From CAYZJR01 sp964503045 (GTDB lineage: Bacteria; Cyanobacteriota; Vampirovibrionia; Obscuribacterales; Obscuribacteraceae): 64,000 nucleotides of DNA. Where the stretch lies: assembly GCA_964503045.1 (NCBI GenBank), contig CAZCZI010000015.1, forward strand, positions 75,965 through 139,964, given 5' to 3'. A program made the translations under genes and the position numbers. The notes beneath the pieces were generated by a model. The model was given only the letters and a program-made list of their open reading frames with translations. It did not search any database and was not told the DNA's origin. Shown here one piece after another: positions 9,598 to 18,154 of the stretch (its first letter is position 1; every line of letters begins with the position of its first letter).

Positions 9598-10859
9598 CGT
9601 TCGGCAGCTCCCTCTTTGCGCTTCAATAAAACCTTGCTGAGTGCTTGTTCTACATCAAGTCTGAGTTCGGTTGCAGTTTGATATCGATCCTCCGGATTTT
9701 TGTGCAAGCACTTCACGACGATCTCGTCAAACGGTGTTGATTGCTTGTCTTCGCGGCACTCTGCCATCGGTGGTGGTTCTTCAAGCAAATGCTTCATCAG
9801 AATTGCTTCAGCACTTTCACCTTCAAAAGGCACTCTTCCTGTGAGCATTTCGAACATCATGATGCCCAGAGAGTAAATGTCCGTGCGAATATCGATGGGC
9901 TTGTCTTTCAACTGCTCCGGCGCAATGTATTCGGGCGTTCCCACCATACGACCGGTTTTGGTCAGTCGTTTTGAACCATGAACGAGGTTGGAGATTCCGA
10001 AGTCTACAATCTTTACCCAGTCGGGACGATCGGATTTGTCTTGCAGCAGCACGTTGTCCGGCTTCAAGTCGCGGTGAATGATCCCGATGCTATGGGCTTC
10101 TTGCAGTCCTCTGCAAATTTGAATCATGATATTAGCGGCGGTGGCAACTGGAAGAGCACCCTGGCGACCGATCTTGTCTGCCAACGCCTCGCCTTTGATG
10201 TACTCCATCACCAGATAAGGTTCTTTGTTGTTGATAGCGCCGACATCATAAACAGTGATGATGTTTGGGTGAGCAAGTTTGGCGGTGAGTTTGCATTCGC
10301 GCTCGAACCGTTCAACTGAATTGCGATTGGAAAGAAGCCAACCTTGCATGACTTTGATGACCACGGTACGATCCATCGCCTTGTGATATGCGCGATAGAC
10401 AACCGCCATGCCGCCTTCGCCAAGCACTGACTGCACCAGATATTTGCCTTCGATTGTCTTGCCAATCAAATTGGCATAGGCCGAGTCTTCTTCTTCCGGG
10501 TCTACAGCTTGATTTGCAGGTGGTGGTGGCTGCTGCTGTTGTTGCTGCTGTTGAGCCGCGGCTTGTACGGCGGCTTGCGGTGAGGTTTGCGCCGGAAGAC
10601 TGTTGTGAGAAACGGTCGGGTTGTCCGATGAAACGGAAAGCAGTGCCGAGCGGTCATGAGCACAAAAACTGGCATAAGGAGGATAAATCTTTTTGCACAG
10701 CGGGCAAAGCTTGGCAGCACCGACAGAAGGCAGCGGGCCTGTGGGAGCCGCAATTGGCTTCAGGTTTGTGCCGTCAAAACCGCAAAAGCGGGCATCAGCG
10801 GGCAATACCCGACCACAGGTAGGACAGTTTATGGTTCTATCCGAAGCACCAGACGCCAT
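9594..10859 (-). CDS. Hanks-type Ser/Thr protein kinase with double zinc ribbon
   Basis: Phosphorylates protein Ser/Thr. I use the ATG at 10859; an in-frame GTG at 10886 would only add nine residues. Two zinc-ribbon halves open the protein (CPTCGRVLPADARFC and CPLCKKIYPPYASFC). A Gln/Pro-rich linker follows, with a run of eight Gln. The kinase domain occupies about residues 130-400 and is complete: glycine loop GEGGMAVVY, catalytic HRDLKPDN, DFG in KIVDFGIS, and APE in YIAPEQL. There is no transmembrane segment, so it is a soluble kinase, unlike PASTA-type kinases. The gene overlaps the metalloprotease gene downstream by four bases and follows a zinc-ribbon membrane protein gene. Its substrates are unknown. 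Confidence 0.93.
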   Translation of the reverse strand: MASGASDRTINCPTCGRVLPADARFCGFDGTNLKPIAAPTGPLPSVGAAKLCPLCKKIYPPYASFCAHDRSALLSVSSDNPTVSHNSLPAQTSPQAAVQAAAQQQQQQQQPPPPANQAVDPEEEDSAYANLIGKTIEGKYLVQSVLGEGGMAVVYRAYHKAMDRTVVIKVMQGWLLSNRNSVERFERECKLTAKLAHPNIITVYDVGAINNKEPYLVMEYIKGEALADKIGRQGALPVATAANIMIQICRGLQEAHSIGIIHRDLKPDNVLLQDKSDRPDWVKIVDFGISNLVHGSKRLTKTGRMVGTPEYIAPEQLKDKPIDIRTDIYSLGIMMFEMLTGRVPFEGESAEAILMKHLLEEPPPMAECREDKQSTPFDEIVVKCLHKNPEDRYQTATELRLDVEQALSKVLLKRKEGAAER

Positions 10860-10943
10860 GTTGGAAACCAGTAAGTACCCACACACTCTAGATTAATGCA
10901 AAACATGCCCGTTTGCAGGCGAATTCAACCGAACTTTATCTCT

Positions 10944-11720
10944 TTAGTGCTCAAGGTTGACCGGAAGTTCTATTGGCTTGGGAAAACCAATCACTGTTGG
11001 GCGTCCTGGTTCAATCGTTATTGGAGTGAGCTCGACTGCGCGGCATCCCGGAGCGGAAATTTTGACGCGGTAGTTTCTGTTGACTCTGTCAGGCAACGGC
11101 AGATTCACACCGGCTGTGTCTTTGGAGCATGGAGCCAGCTGCGAAAGAACGTACTTTGAAACACTCTTCGTATCATTTTCCGGCAGGATGAGATCTAAAG
11201 TGACATCGAGTCTGTTCAAAACTTTGGTGCGATCGTGCACCATTGGCGTCGCGTATAAAACGATGCCAGGCTTCCACACAGAGCTCATCAGCAATTTCAC
11301 AACTTCCGATTCGCCCATGTTGACAGCAGCGAGAGCACCAACAAGACCTCCGACAACGCAGCCGCCTAAGACTGTGGTAATACCGATGGTTTGTTTCGCA
11401 TGTTGTTTCTTTTTGCTCTTAACGAGCGTGGTGCCTGCTTCTGCGCGGAGATCCCAGCTGAGATGCGAAATATTGGTCTGAGTCGAGGTTTGAAGCGTCT
11501 CAGCACCACAATGCACGCAAAACTTCAGGCTTAAGGGATCAAACTTGCCGCAGTTCTGGCACAAGCCGCCCGCTGACATCGTGCCTGTTCGCATCTTGTC
11601 AGCATCCGGCAATAGCGCCTTGCCGCAGTAGAGGCAAAACAACATCGTCGACTCATTCTGCCGCTCACATCCGGGGCAGTCAAGATAAACAGTTGCGTTG
11701 CTAGTGGTGGGCGAGTCCAT
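10944..11720 (-). CDS. Double zinc-ribbon, single-pass membrane protein
   Basis: No named function. Start chosen at the ATG at 11720; the longer frame begins at a weak TTG at 11738. Two four-cysteine zinc ribbons sit in the N-terminal 90 residues (CPGCERQNESTMLFCLYC and CQNCGKFDPLSLKFCVHC). A Lys-rich stretch precedes one membrane helix (TIGITTVLGGCVVGGLVGAL). The C-terminal 120 residues would be extracytoplasmic and are beta-rich, with the PEGA-like ending KISAPGCRAVELTPITIEPG. It lies just upstream of the kinase on the same strand, 84 bases apart, and uses the same zinc-ribbon style, which suggests they belong to one pathway (inference). Confidence 0.75.
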   Translation of the reverse strand: MDSPTTSNATVYLDCPGCERQNESTMLFCLYCGKALLPDADKMRTGTMSAGGLCQNCGKFDPLSLKFCVHCGAETLQTSTQTNISHLSWDLRAEAGTTLVKSKKKQHAKQTIGITTVLGGCVVGGLVGALAAVNMGESEVVKLLMSSVWKPGIVLYATPMVHDRTKVLNRLDVTLDLILPENDTKSVSKYVLSQLAPCSKDTAGVNLPLPDRVNRNYRVKISAPGCRAVELTPITIEPGRPTVIGFPKPIELPVNLEH

Positions 11721-11829
11721 GTGACGATTGTAACCCAAGAATCAGAACGCCCCTAAAAATGGGTAACGGCCTAATAATGGATTTTGCCGCCAAGCTTTGT
11801 AGACAGCTTTAAATCGATGACAAATCAGC

Positions 11830-13056
11830 TTACAGCTGCGCCAGCTCGTCGTCCAAAGCTTTTACTTGCTCGGCGAGATCCCCGGCATCAAGCAATTGGA
11901 GAGCTTCATTGATTGCATCGACACCAGAGTCGGGGCTTTGGCTATGCGTTGCATATGCAGGTTGCAGTGCCAACTGTTGGAATGCGCTTCCAATCTCTTC
12001 AGCAGTGGCTGCTACAAAACCTTCGACGCGATTGCGTTGACGCTTGATTTCAGCGGCGAGGTCGACTGCGACTTTGTTTTTCACAAAGGTCTTCACTGCG
12101 TCAAGCGCAGACCCGCCGGCCATCACTTGATCGACAATGCTTGCAACTTTTGATGCAGTCGCGCCTTGATACTGGCGAGACAACTGAGCGCGAGTCAACT
12201 TATCGAGCAAAGACTTGCGAAACTCAGGAGCATCAGGCTGTCCGCCCCATTGTTCACCGAGATTGCGCACATGCGATTTGATCTCTTCACGGCTCAATGC
12301 TGGGAATTTCGGTGCGACTTTGTTGACTAAGCGCTCGACGCGAGCCGACCAAATCGAGGTATCAACAAGGATTCGACGCATCGTTTGTGTCGACATGCTG
12401 TCACCAGCGTCGGTTGCAATCTCATCTCTGACTTGTATGTTGTTGCAAATGGCAGTCACAATCTGCTTTTGACGAGCCATGATGAACTGATGTCTATTGG
12501 TGAGAAACTTAGAAAGATCAGATTTCTCAGGAGTAGACGAAGACGAATTCAAGTTGATTTGCGGCTTTTGGCAGATATCACGCACTGCGGTGCCAATGTC
12601 GAAGCTGCCGCCATTTGAATTTTTCGGTTCTACTTGAACAATGTCGGAATTCTTGGCGTGTTCTTCGGCTGCAAGCCACATTCCAGAACTAACATGACCA
12701 ATGACTTCACCGGATTCCGTTCCATTCATCGCCACAACTAAAGTGCCTGAAGATAGATATGGGGTTCCAACCAAAGCTTTCGCAACGGTAACTGCACCGT
12801 CCGTGTCGATAGCGCGCACATCGATGCGTCTGCCATTGACTACGATATCGTTGACGCCGACTGCTCTGACGAGCCCATCATGCTGGCTCAGACTATCGCT
12901 GAAATCAACAATCAGGTTGAGCTCCGGATCGAGCTCGTATATAGATTCCTCAACGACCGATCTGGCAAGCTCTTGCGCGACAGACTGTCCAGTAGCTCTA
13001 GCTCTAAGCTGAGCCAGTCTCGCCATCTCCGGTCTTATCTCAATCTGCTTACCCAT
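11830..13056 (-). CDS. Conserved hypothetical protein downstream of sigma-like gene
   Basis: Not recognised. The ATG at 13056 is preceded by a good Shine-Dalgarno (GGAAGG, 7-base spacing), so I prefer it to the TTG at 13062. The N-terminus is helical and basic (MARLAQLRARATGQSVAQEL). A beta-rich stretch covers about residues 45-150, including IVVNGRRIDVRAIDTDG and SGTLVVAMNGTESGEVIGHV. A low-complexity Ser linker follows near 175, and the remainder is long, charged helix. No signal peptide or membrane segment. It follows the divergent sigma-like gene with a 98-base gap, the slot that DUF1822 proteins occupy next to atypical sigma factors in Cyanobacteria. A relation to DUF1822 is a hypothesis only. 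Confidence 0.7.
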   Translation of the reverse strand: MGKQIEIRPEMARLAQLRARATGQSVAQELARSVVEESIYELDPELNLIVDFSDSLSQHDGLVRAVGVNDIVVNGRRIDVRAIDTDGAVTVAKALVGTPYLSSGTLVVAMNGTESGEVIGHVSSGMWLAAEEHAKNSDIVQVEPKNSNGGSFDIGTAVRDICQKPQINLNSSSSTPEKSDLSKFLTNRHQFIMARQKQIVTAICNNIQVRDEIATDAGDSMSTQTMRRILVDTSIWSARVERLVNKVAPKFPALSREEIKSHVRNLGEQWGGQPDAPEFRKSLLDKLTRAQLSRQYQGATASKVASIVDQVMAGGSALDAVKTFVKNKVAVDLAAEIKRQRNRVEGFVAATAEEIGSAFQQLALQPAYATHSQSPDSGVDAINEALQLLDAGDLAEQVKALDDELAQL

Positions 13057-13154
13057 AACCAAACCTTCCCTTATCCCTCAAAATCTAGGCCCAAAATTCC
13101 CAAAATAGGGGTGGACCATTTGCACACAATGTCTCTACGGACCCCCTCAGAAAA

Positions 13155-14591
13155 TTAGTCCGAAGAAATGCCTAAACAAAATTTTTGGCGAAGATTGTTC
13201 CAGGTGGGCTGATCGCACGACAGATAATCCTCTAACTCGGACCAGGTTGCAAAAGGTCTGCCTCTCATAACGAGCGTGCCAATTGGTTTAGGAACACTCT
13301 GGGCAACGATTGTGTCGAGATCGACGCGATTGAGGTCTGGGCGCGCCGCGGCCTTGTTTTTGATCACCGCGCCTCGTGCCATTAAGACATCCAATTGGGC
13401 CTTGTCGATCACCTTTAAGATTTGGGCGAAACTTTCAAATGGCCGCGCTGCAACCAATTTCTGAGCAGCCTCTTTGGAAGCTCCAAGAATATCGATGACA
13501 TCTCGTGTGGTGGCGGAGTTTAAATCTACCGGAACAAATGCAGCAACGGCGCCGTTTTTCTCAATTTCCGGAACCCGATTCGCCTTAAGCACGCCTCTGT
13601 CAACCAGCTGGTCAAGCGTGTAATACTGCCTATTGGAAACAAGTCGCTCTACCTCTCCTTCCGTCAATCCCAGTTGGTGAGACAGTTCACGGCGAGAGGC
13701 ACAGTTGACGTTCATTTCAGATTGCCACGCTTCCGCGATGCCGGGCATCTTGTCGCGTATCACCTGGCGAATCATGTCCAGACCCTTGTCGAGCAAAACC
13801 TGACAACGCGCGATTTTTCGAGCCTGGGTCTCACCCTGAATCTTGAGCACGTCGCAAACTTCCCGCATAGTCAGCTCGTGTCCAGCCTTGGAGTTCGGGG
13901 TCAATCCCAAGCCAAACATCAAGTCAACCACCTGAAGCGGTTCCTGCTGATATCGATTGTTGCCGAGCATACCTTCGAGCTGGCTTCTCAGCTGGTTGAG
14001 CTGAGTTACTTGCTCGCTGGAGATGATTTGATTCTCCGGCAAATACTTGACGTCGTCTGCTGTAGCCTGTCTCGGGTCTTCTTGAGTTGGGTCGAGATTT
14101 AGATCCTGCAGCGTTTCTTTCTCCCACTCCCACTCTTCGCGAATGTGGTCGACAACCGCGTTGTGAACGGTGCGCTGAATATAAGCAGGCAAGAGGACTT
14201 TGAAGCCATCTTCACTCTGCTGCGAAATGTGGCGGCTCAAAACTCCGTCCATTTTCTGGGCGATTTCAACCGCCATCGAAAGCGCTTGGGACTTCTGAAC
14301 GTCAACCGGAATTCGCCTTTGGCTCCAAAAGCGGCGTAAATTCTGGTTTGACGAGAGCATCTTTGTAAGCAATGGTTGATAAAAGAAGTCCCTGACCAGC
14401 TTCTGAAAGGGTGCACGTGTCTCGGCAGCTAGAGACTCGGCTTTCTTATATATAGATTTGGCACCAACTCGCTCAAATAGCTCATAGAGCCCCGGCGCAG
14501 AGGTGGAATTTGCAGCCAGACTATCAGCGATTGCCCGCCAATCAGGGGCTATTTGAAGAATCTCTTGTAATTCGGTCTTGCTTGATAGCAC
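13155..14591 (-). CDS. Divergent sigma-70-like protein with C-terminal helix-hairpin-helix repeats
   Basis: Putative transcription factor of 478 residues. About residues 75-190 resemble sigma region 2 in helix pattern and in the segment AYIQRTVHNAVVDHIREEWE. Residues about 245-290 (ELTMREVCDVLKIQGETQARKIARCQ) look like the region-4 helix-turn-helix. The match is weak, as in the atypical cyanobacterial sigma-like proteins of similar length. From about 350 a ComEA-type helix-hairpin-helix appears (VDLNSATTRDVIDILGASKE), with a second, weaker copy near 435 (PDLNRVDLDTIVAQSVP). Such motifs bind DNA backbone. I know of no standard sigma factor with this tail. It heads a minus-strand pair with the 11830 gene. 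The sigma assignment is inference; the HhH motif is clear. Confidence 0.62.
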   Translation of the reverse strand: MLSSKTELQEILQIAPDWRAIADSLAANSTSAPGLYELFERVGAKSIYKKAESLAAETRAPFQKLVRDFFYQPLLTKMLSSNQNLRRFWSQRRIPVDVQKSQALSMAVEIAQKMDGVLSRHISQQSEDGFKVLLPAYIQRTVHNAVVDHIREEWEWEKETLQDLNLDPTQEDPRQATADDVKYLPENQIISSEQVTQLNQLRSQLEGMLGNNRYQQEPLQVVDLMFGLGLTPNSKAGHELTMREVCDVLKIQGETQARKIARCQVLLDKGLDMIRQVIRDKMPGIAEAWQSEMNVNCASRRELSHQLGLTEGEVERLVSNRQYYTLDQLVDRGVLKANRVPEIEKNGAVAAFVPVDLNSATTRDVIDILGASKEAAQKLVAARPFESFAQILKVIDKAQLDVLMARGAVIKNKAAARPDLNRVDLDTIVAQSVPKPIGTLVMRGRPFATWSELEDYLSCDQPTWNNLRQKFCLGISSD

Positions 14592-14681
14592 GTTTTATTC
14601 TTTGAATCTGAAAAAAGCGGAAACTGGTAGCCGACGGACGGCGGTCCGGCGTTCAGCTTACATATAATATCGAATTCTCGT

Positions 14682-15122
14682 TCACCTTGAGAAGAAGGCA
14701 GCAGGGCGATCGTTGACTTCCTGATTGACCTCGACAATGCAAACCCCGGCTCCCAGCCAGGAAATCCAGAGAAAGAAGCCCAGGCACCAGACTACGAGCT
14801 TTACAGACTTCTCCTTTATTTCCTTGGGTTCTCGACCTTTCTTGACACAAATGTAACGGTCTAGCTTCCAAAGACCAAAGACAGCAAGGGCCGCACCCAA
14901 GCCAATAGCCCCGCAAAGCAAAGCAGATTCGGTCGCGTCACCCACATCTTGGTAACGCGAACTGGTTAGAGTCTTATATCTGATGAAGTAAGGAACGGCA
15001 AAAGCCACGATAACCCACCAAAACCCAAGTATCGATTTATAATTTACGGAGCCTTTAGAACTGCGAGAACCGCGAGCCCTCGTAAATGTGTTAGTAAATG
15101 GTTTCGTCACTCCAAACGCCAC
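14682..15122 (-). CDS. Small hypothetical membrane protein
   Basis: Not recognised. Predicted 146 residues from a GTG at 15122. A basic, Ser/Arg-rich N-terminus is followed by three hydrophobic helices: FWWVIVAFAVPYFIRY near 35-50, ALLCGAIGLGAALAVFGLW near 67-86 and LVVWCLGFFLWISWLGAGVC near 110-130. A short charged loop lies between the second and third. The start codon is uncertain because no ATG lies near. It is divergent from the trypsin-like gene at 15252, and the 129 bases between them must hold both promoters. Confidence 0.55.
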   Translation of the reverse strand: MAFGVTKPFTNTFTRARGSRSSKGSVNYKSILGFWWVIVAFAVPYFIRYKTLTSSRYQDVGDATESALLCGAIGLGAALAVFGLWKLDRYICVKKGREPKEIKEKSVKLVVWCLGFFLWISWLGAGVCIVEVNQEVNDRPAAFFSR

Positions 15123-15251
15123 TTTTCTCGCTCACAACAAAGGGAATATAAGCGTCTTGTTTAGTGTATCAAAACCCAAATCGATCAATTGCTAAACTGA
15201 AAGCCGGCTTGTATTCAACTTACCCCGAGAAGCTCACCCTAGAAAGAACCA

Positions 15252-16886
15252 GTGGCCAACACAGCAGTCGCGAAAACTCTTGGTCTACCGAAAAATCCGG
15301 AAGAGTTCGGCTCCGCTCTGGCGCACGTAATCGTAGTCGAGTCAGGCAATGACATTCTTCTGGGTCAAGCCTGGTTGGCGGCACCAAACAAGCTGGTTAC
15401 ATGCGGTCACGTCGTCGAGCAGTTCGCCCACTCTCCTGCAGCTCTAGTGGTGAAATTTCCTTCGTCGGGAAACAGATACGTCGTCAGAGATGTCAGACTT
15501 CATCCTCGTTTTCAACGCCAGCCCGATCAACTCGTGCGCTTCGATGCTGCTGTCATCACCGTTGAATTGCGGGTTCCTGAAACCGATGCATCGCCTCTGC
15601 CGTTTCAATATGACAAGGAATTGCAGACACACCAATCACTTTCTGCGATTCGTTATCCCGTTCACCTCGGGCAATTCAGCCAAGTGACTAACCCTCTGGC
15701 TCAGTTAGGCACTCTGTTAGGAACACTGAGAAGAGATGACGATTACCATCTCTTGCACGATCTGGCGCTTGCACCGGGCGATTCGGGAGCACCAATTTTC
15801 GACGGAGAAAGCGTGGTGGCAATTCACTGCGGAGATACCGCGACGCTTCCCGGCTTGAATCTTCCCACGACGTCTATAAGGATGGCCCTGTGGATTGATG
15901 CACTAACCGAGCTCGATTTACCTGAGACCTACAAACACCGCTCCGGTGCTGTCATTCAAACATTTGCCATCACGATTGTTGCGTTTGCTCTGTCGTTTTT
16001 TCTCGCTTTTGCAGCAGTCGGATTGTGCGTTGCATTGCCAAAGCAAGAATCATGGCAGATTCGCAAACCGACTCTTTCCTGGGTTGATATTCAATTCAAC
16101 AAACGTGTCGACGGCTATCAGTACTTAGAGCCGTTCTCCGTCAGTATTCTTCCTCATACAGACTGTCGCGTTTACGTCGTCTACGAAGACAAAGACACGA
16201 CTGCACTTGTATTTCCAGCGTTTAGTACAAACGGCATTTTGCAGAAGGAATTGATTCTTGCAAACCAAGAAAGAACAGCCGACGGCTTTGGTGCCAACAG
16301 TTTTATGGTCGACAAAAACAAAGGCAAACTGCATGTCTATTTGTTGGCTCCCGACGACGAAACCGTTTTCTTGACCTCTAAAGACCTTGTGGCGCAAAAA
16401 GATCCCAAGCAACCCGACCCGAGGCTTGCCTTACGAGCAAAGGACTTGGTTGCTCGCATAGCCAATGATCCAAAAGCAATGCATACCGTTATCACCACTC
16501 CCGTCACTATTCCGCCTGGACAATTGGCTTTCAACGCTCCTGAGACTCACAAATTCAAGGAGAACGACAGTTACTCAGTGTGGATGCAAGCCAACAAAGA
16601 CTCCGAACTCTTCCTTGTCTATTGCGACGACAAAGAGAAAACCTTATGTTTCCCAACCACTGCCGGTTCGTCGGAGTTCAAGGCCGGTCAAACGAAGACG
16701 TTTGATACAAAAGTTTCAAAAATTCCAGGAAAATTTTTCCTTTTCTGCCTAAATTCCTCGACCGTACCGTCGAGTGAGGGAGACACAAGTACGGAAGTCG
16801 AAAATTTGCGAACTTGGCTGGAAGGCAAAGTCGGCAAAAAGCTTCTATATTTAGATAGTAAGGACTCCCCCACCGCGATTTACTAA
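15252..16886 (+). CDS. Trypsin-like serine protease with membrane anchor and DUF4384-like C-terminus
   Basis: Predicted serine endopeptidase fused to a sensory region. The start is GTG with an AGAAAG-type ribosome site. Residues 20-225 form a chymotrypsin-fold domain with the whole triad: His53 in LVTCGHVV, Asp98 in VRFDAAVIT, Ser178 in APGDSGAPIF. One membrane helix follows at about 234-262. The remaining 280 residues contain two DUF4384-like stretches (near 285-330 and 455-520) with the recurring pattern YVVYEDKDTTALVFP and LFLVYCDDKEKTLCFP. No signal peptide precedes the protease domain, so by the usual rules the protease faces the cytoplasm and the DUF4384-like part faces out, the reverse of HtrA. 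The next gene (16936) also carries a DUF4384-like domain. Confidence 0.82.
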   Translation: MANTAVAKTLGLPKNPEEFGSALAHVIVVESGNDILLGQAWLAAPNKLVTCGHVVEQFAHSPAALVVKFPSSGNRYVVRDVRLHPRFQRQPDQLVRFDAAVITVELRVPETDASPLPFQYDKELQTHQSLSAIRYPVHLGQFSQVTNPLAQLGTLLGTLRRDDDYHLLHDLALAPGDSGAPIFDGESVVAIHCGDTATLPGLNLPTTSIRMALWIDALTELDLPETYKHRSGAVIQTFAITIVAFALSFFLAFAAVGLCVALPKQESWQIRKPTLSWVDIQFNKRVDGYQYLEPFSVSILPHTDCRVYVVYEDKDTTALVFPAFSTNGILQKELILANQERTADGFGANSFMVDKNKGKLHVYLLAPDDETVFLTSKDLVAQKDPKQPDPRLALRAKDLVARIANDPKAMHTVITTPVTIPPGQLAFNAPETHKFKENDSYSVWMQANKDSELFLVYCDDKEKTLCFPTTAGSSEFKAGQTKTFDTKVSKIPGKFFLFCLNSSTVPSSEGDTSTEVENLRTWLEGKVGKKLLYLDSKDSPTAIY

Positions 16887-16935
16887 GAACATCAACAGGC
16901 CTTGCCGCCTGACGAAACAGAGGATGTGGATAAAC

Positions 16936-17934
16936 ATGGACAGAATTAGGTTGATGACTATAGGTGTATCGCTGGCGATGACCGCTTATACAATCGGTAT
17001 GCCTGCGTTCTCAGCCCCAGAGCAAGGCAAGAAAGCCGAGAGCAAACCAGCGGAAAAGACCGATAAGACTGCGAATCCCGCGTGGTCAAAGCCAGTGGAT
17101 GAACCAACCGATGCCGAACTCAAGAACAAGAAAGACAGACTGAGACTCAAAGGTCTCAGAAGCTCTATTCCTACAGTTGAAGTAACTCAACCGCCCAAGA
17201 CACAATCTGTTCTCCCTAATAACACTAAGAGCGCCGAGATTAAGTCGATTACGATCTCTCGCCCACTGAAACCAGCTAAGACCATCAAGAAGAGCGCCAA
17301 CCCTGGCGAAGTTCTCTACGATAAAAAGAAAGGCGGACGCGAGATGTTTATCGCCAAGCCCGTGACTGCTGCCGCTACCCAGACTCATAAAGTAGCTGTC
17401 AGACCCGTCGCCAATGCAGGCGGTGTGTTCTCAGCAAGCCTGAACAAGGGTGGAAATCAGCCAGCCTACAAGCATGGCGAGAAGATGCAGATCAACGTTA
17501 CCGCCAATCAAGACTGCAATCTCAACATCTTTAACTTCGACGGACACAAGCTGGTGCAGATTTTCCCCAACGACTTCCAGAAGGATGCTTCTGTGAAAGC
17601 TGGTGAAACCATCGAAATCGGCGGACCTGACAGCGAATTCGACTATCAAGCTTCGCTTCCGAAAGGCACAAAAAAGAGCGACGAGCGCATCTTCGTATAC
17701 GCCTATCCGACCAATGATGCTCCAATCTCGGTGGCTCTCAACCACATGGAAAATGCTCCTTTCCGTGATGCTGAAATCAGTATCGAACAATACAGAGATC
17801 TGATTAACCAAGCCAAAACCAAGGGAATGAAGCAAAGAGACATTCAAATCGTTGCGAAGAAAAAGCGCACCAATGTGGAATATTCGCCCGAACCTAACAC
17901 GATCGAAATGCCGTTCAGCATTGTCGAACGTTAA
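16936..17934 (+). CDS. Exported DUF4384-like domain protein
   Basis: Function unknown. I use the ATG at 16936, which starts a good signal peptide (MDRIRLMTIGVSLAMTAYTI, cleavage after AFSA); the ATG at 16924 is an alternative. Residues 30-150 are Lys/Pro-rich and probably unstructured. The C-terminal 180 residues match the DUF4384 pattern: PAYKHGEKMQINVTANQDCN, then LNIFNFDGHKLVQIFPNDF and KSDERIFVYAYPT. It lies 49 bases after the trypsin-like gene on the same strand and is followed by a strong terminator, so the two probably form a bicistronic unit. The shared domain suggests that both sense the same kind of ligand or partner (inference). Confidence 0.75.
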   Translation: MDRIRLMTIGVSLAMTAYTIGMPAFSAPEQGKKAESKPAEKTDKTANPAWSKPVDEPTDAELKNKKDRLRLKGLRSSIPTVEVTQPPKTQSVLPNNTKSAEIKSITISRPLKPAKTIKKSANPGEVLYDKKKGGREMFIAKPVTAAATQTHKVAVRPVANAGGVFSASLNKGGNQPAYKHGEKMQINVTANQDCNLNIFNFDGHKLVQIFPNDFQKDASVKAGETIEIGGPDSEFDYQASLPKGTKKSDERIFVYAYPTNDAPISVALNHMENAPFRDAEISIEQYRDLINQAKTKGMKQRDIQIVAKKKRTNVEYSPEPNTIEMPFSIVER

Positions 17935-17964
17935 GTCCCGGACGCAACGAACATCCAACTATCG

Positions 17965-17997
17965 AAAGGGTCGATTGCTCGACCCTTTCTCTTTCTG
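17965..17997 (+). terminator. Rho-independent terminator
   Basis: A perfect 10-base-pair stem (AAAGGGTCGA at 17965-17974 with TCGACCCTTT at 17979-17988) closes a TTGC loop and runs into a pyrimidine-rich CTCTTTCT tract. It starts 31 bases after the stop of the DUF4384-like gene and closes that transcript. Confidence 0.85.
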
Positions 17998-18059
17998 CCG
18001 GAACTCCCTTTCAAGCTCGCCTGTCGCTCGAAAATCTTTATCAGCACAAAATCAAGCAA

Positions 18060-18090
18060 GATTCGCACAGTCTGCCTTTGTGGAACAAAT
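18060..18090 (+). repeat. 31-base direct repeat, copy 1 (upstream of membrane paralogue 1)
   Basis: Bases 18060-18090 are identical to 22257-22287. Both copies lie upstream of a member of the same paralogous membrane-protein family and in the same orientation. In this copy 64 further bases separate the repeat from the TTG start at 18155; in the other copy that spacer is missing. It is probably the remains of a shared upstream segment rather than a mobile element. Confidence 0.85.
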
Positions 18091-18154
18091 TAGTTGGTGG
18101 TGCCCAGCGCCCAAGCTTCGTACCGATTAACCGCTGTACCTTGATGATTCGATT

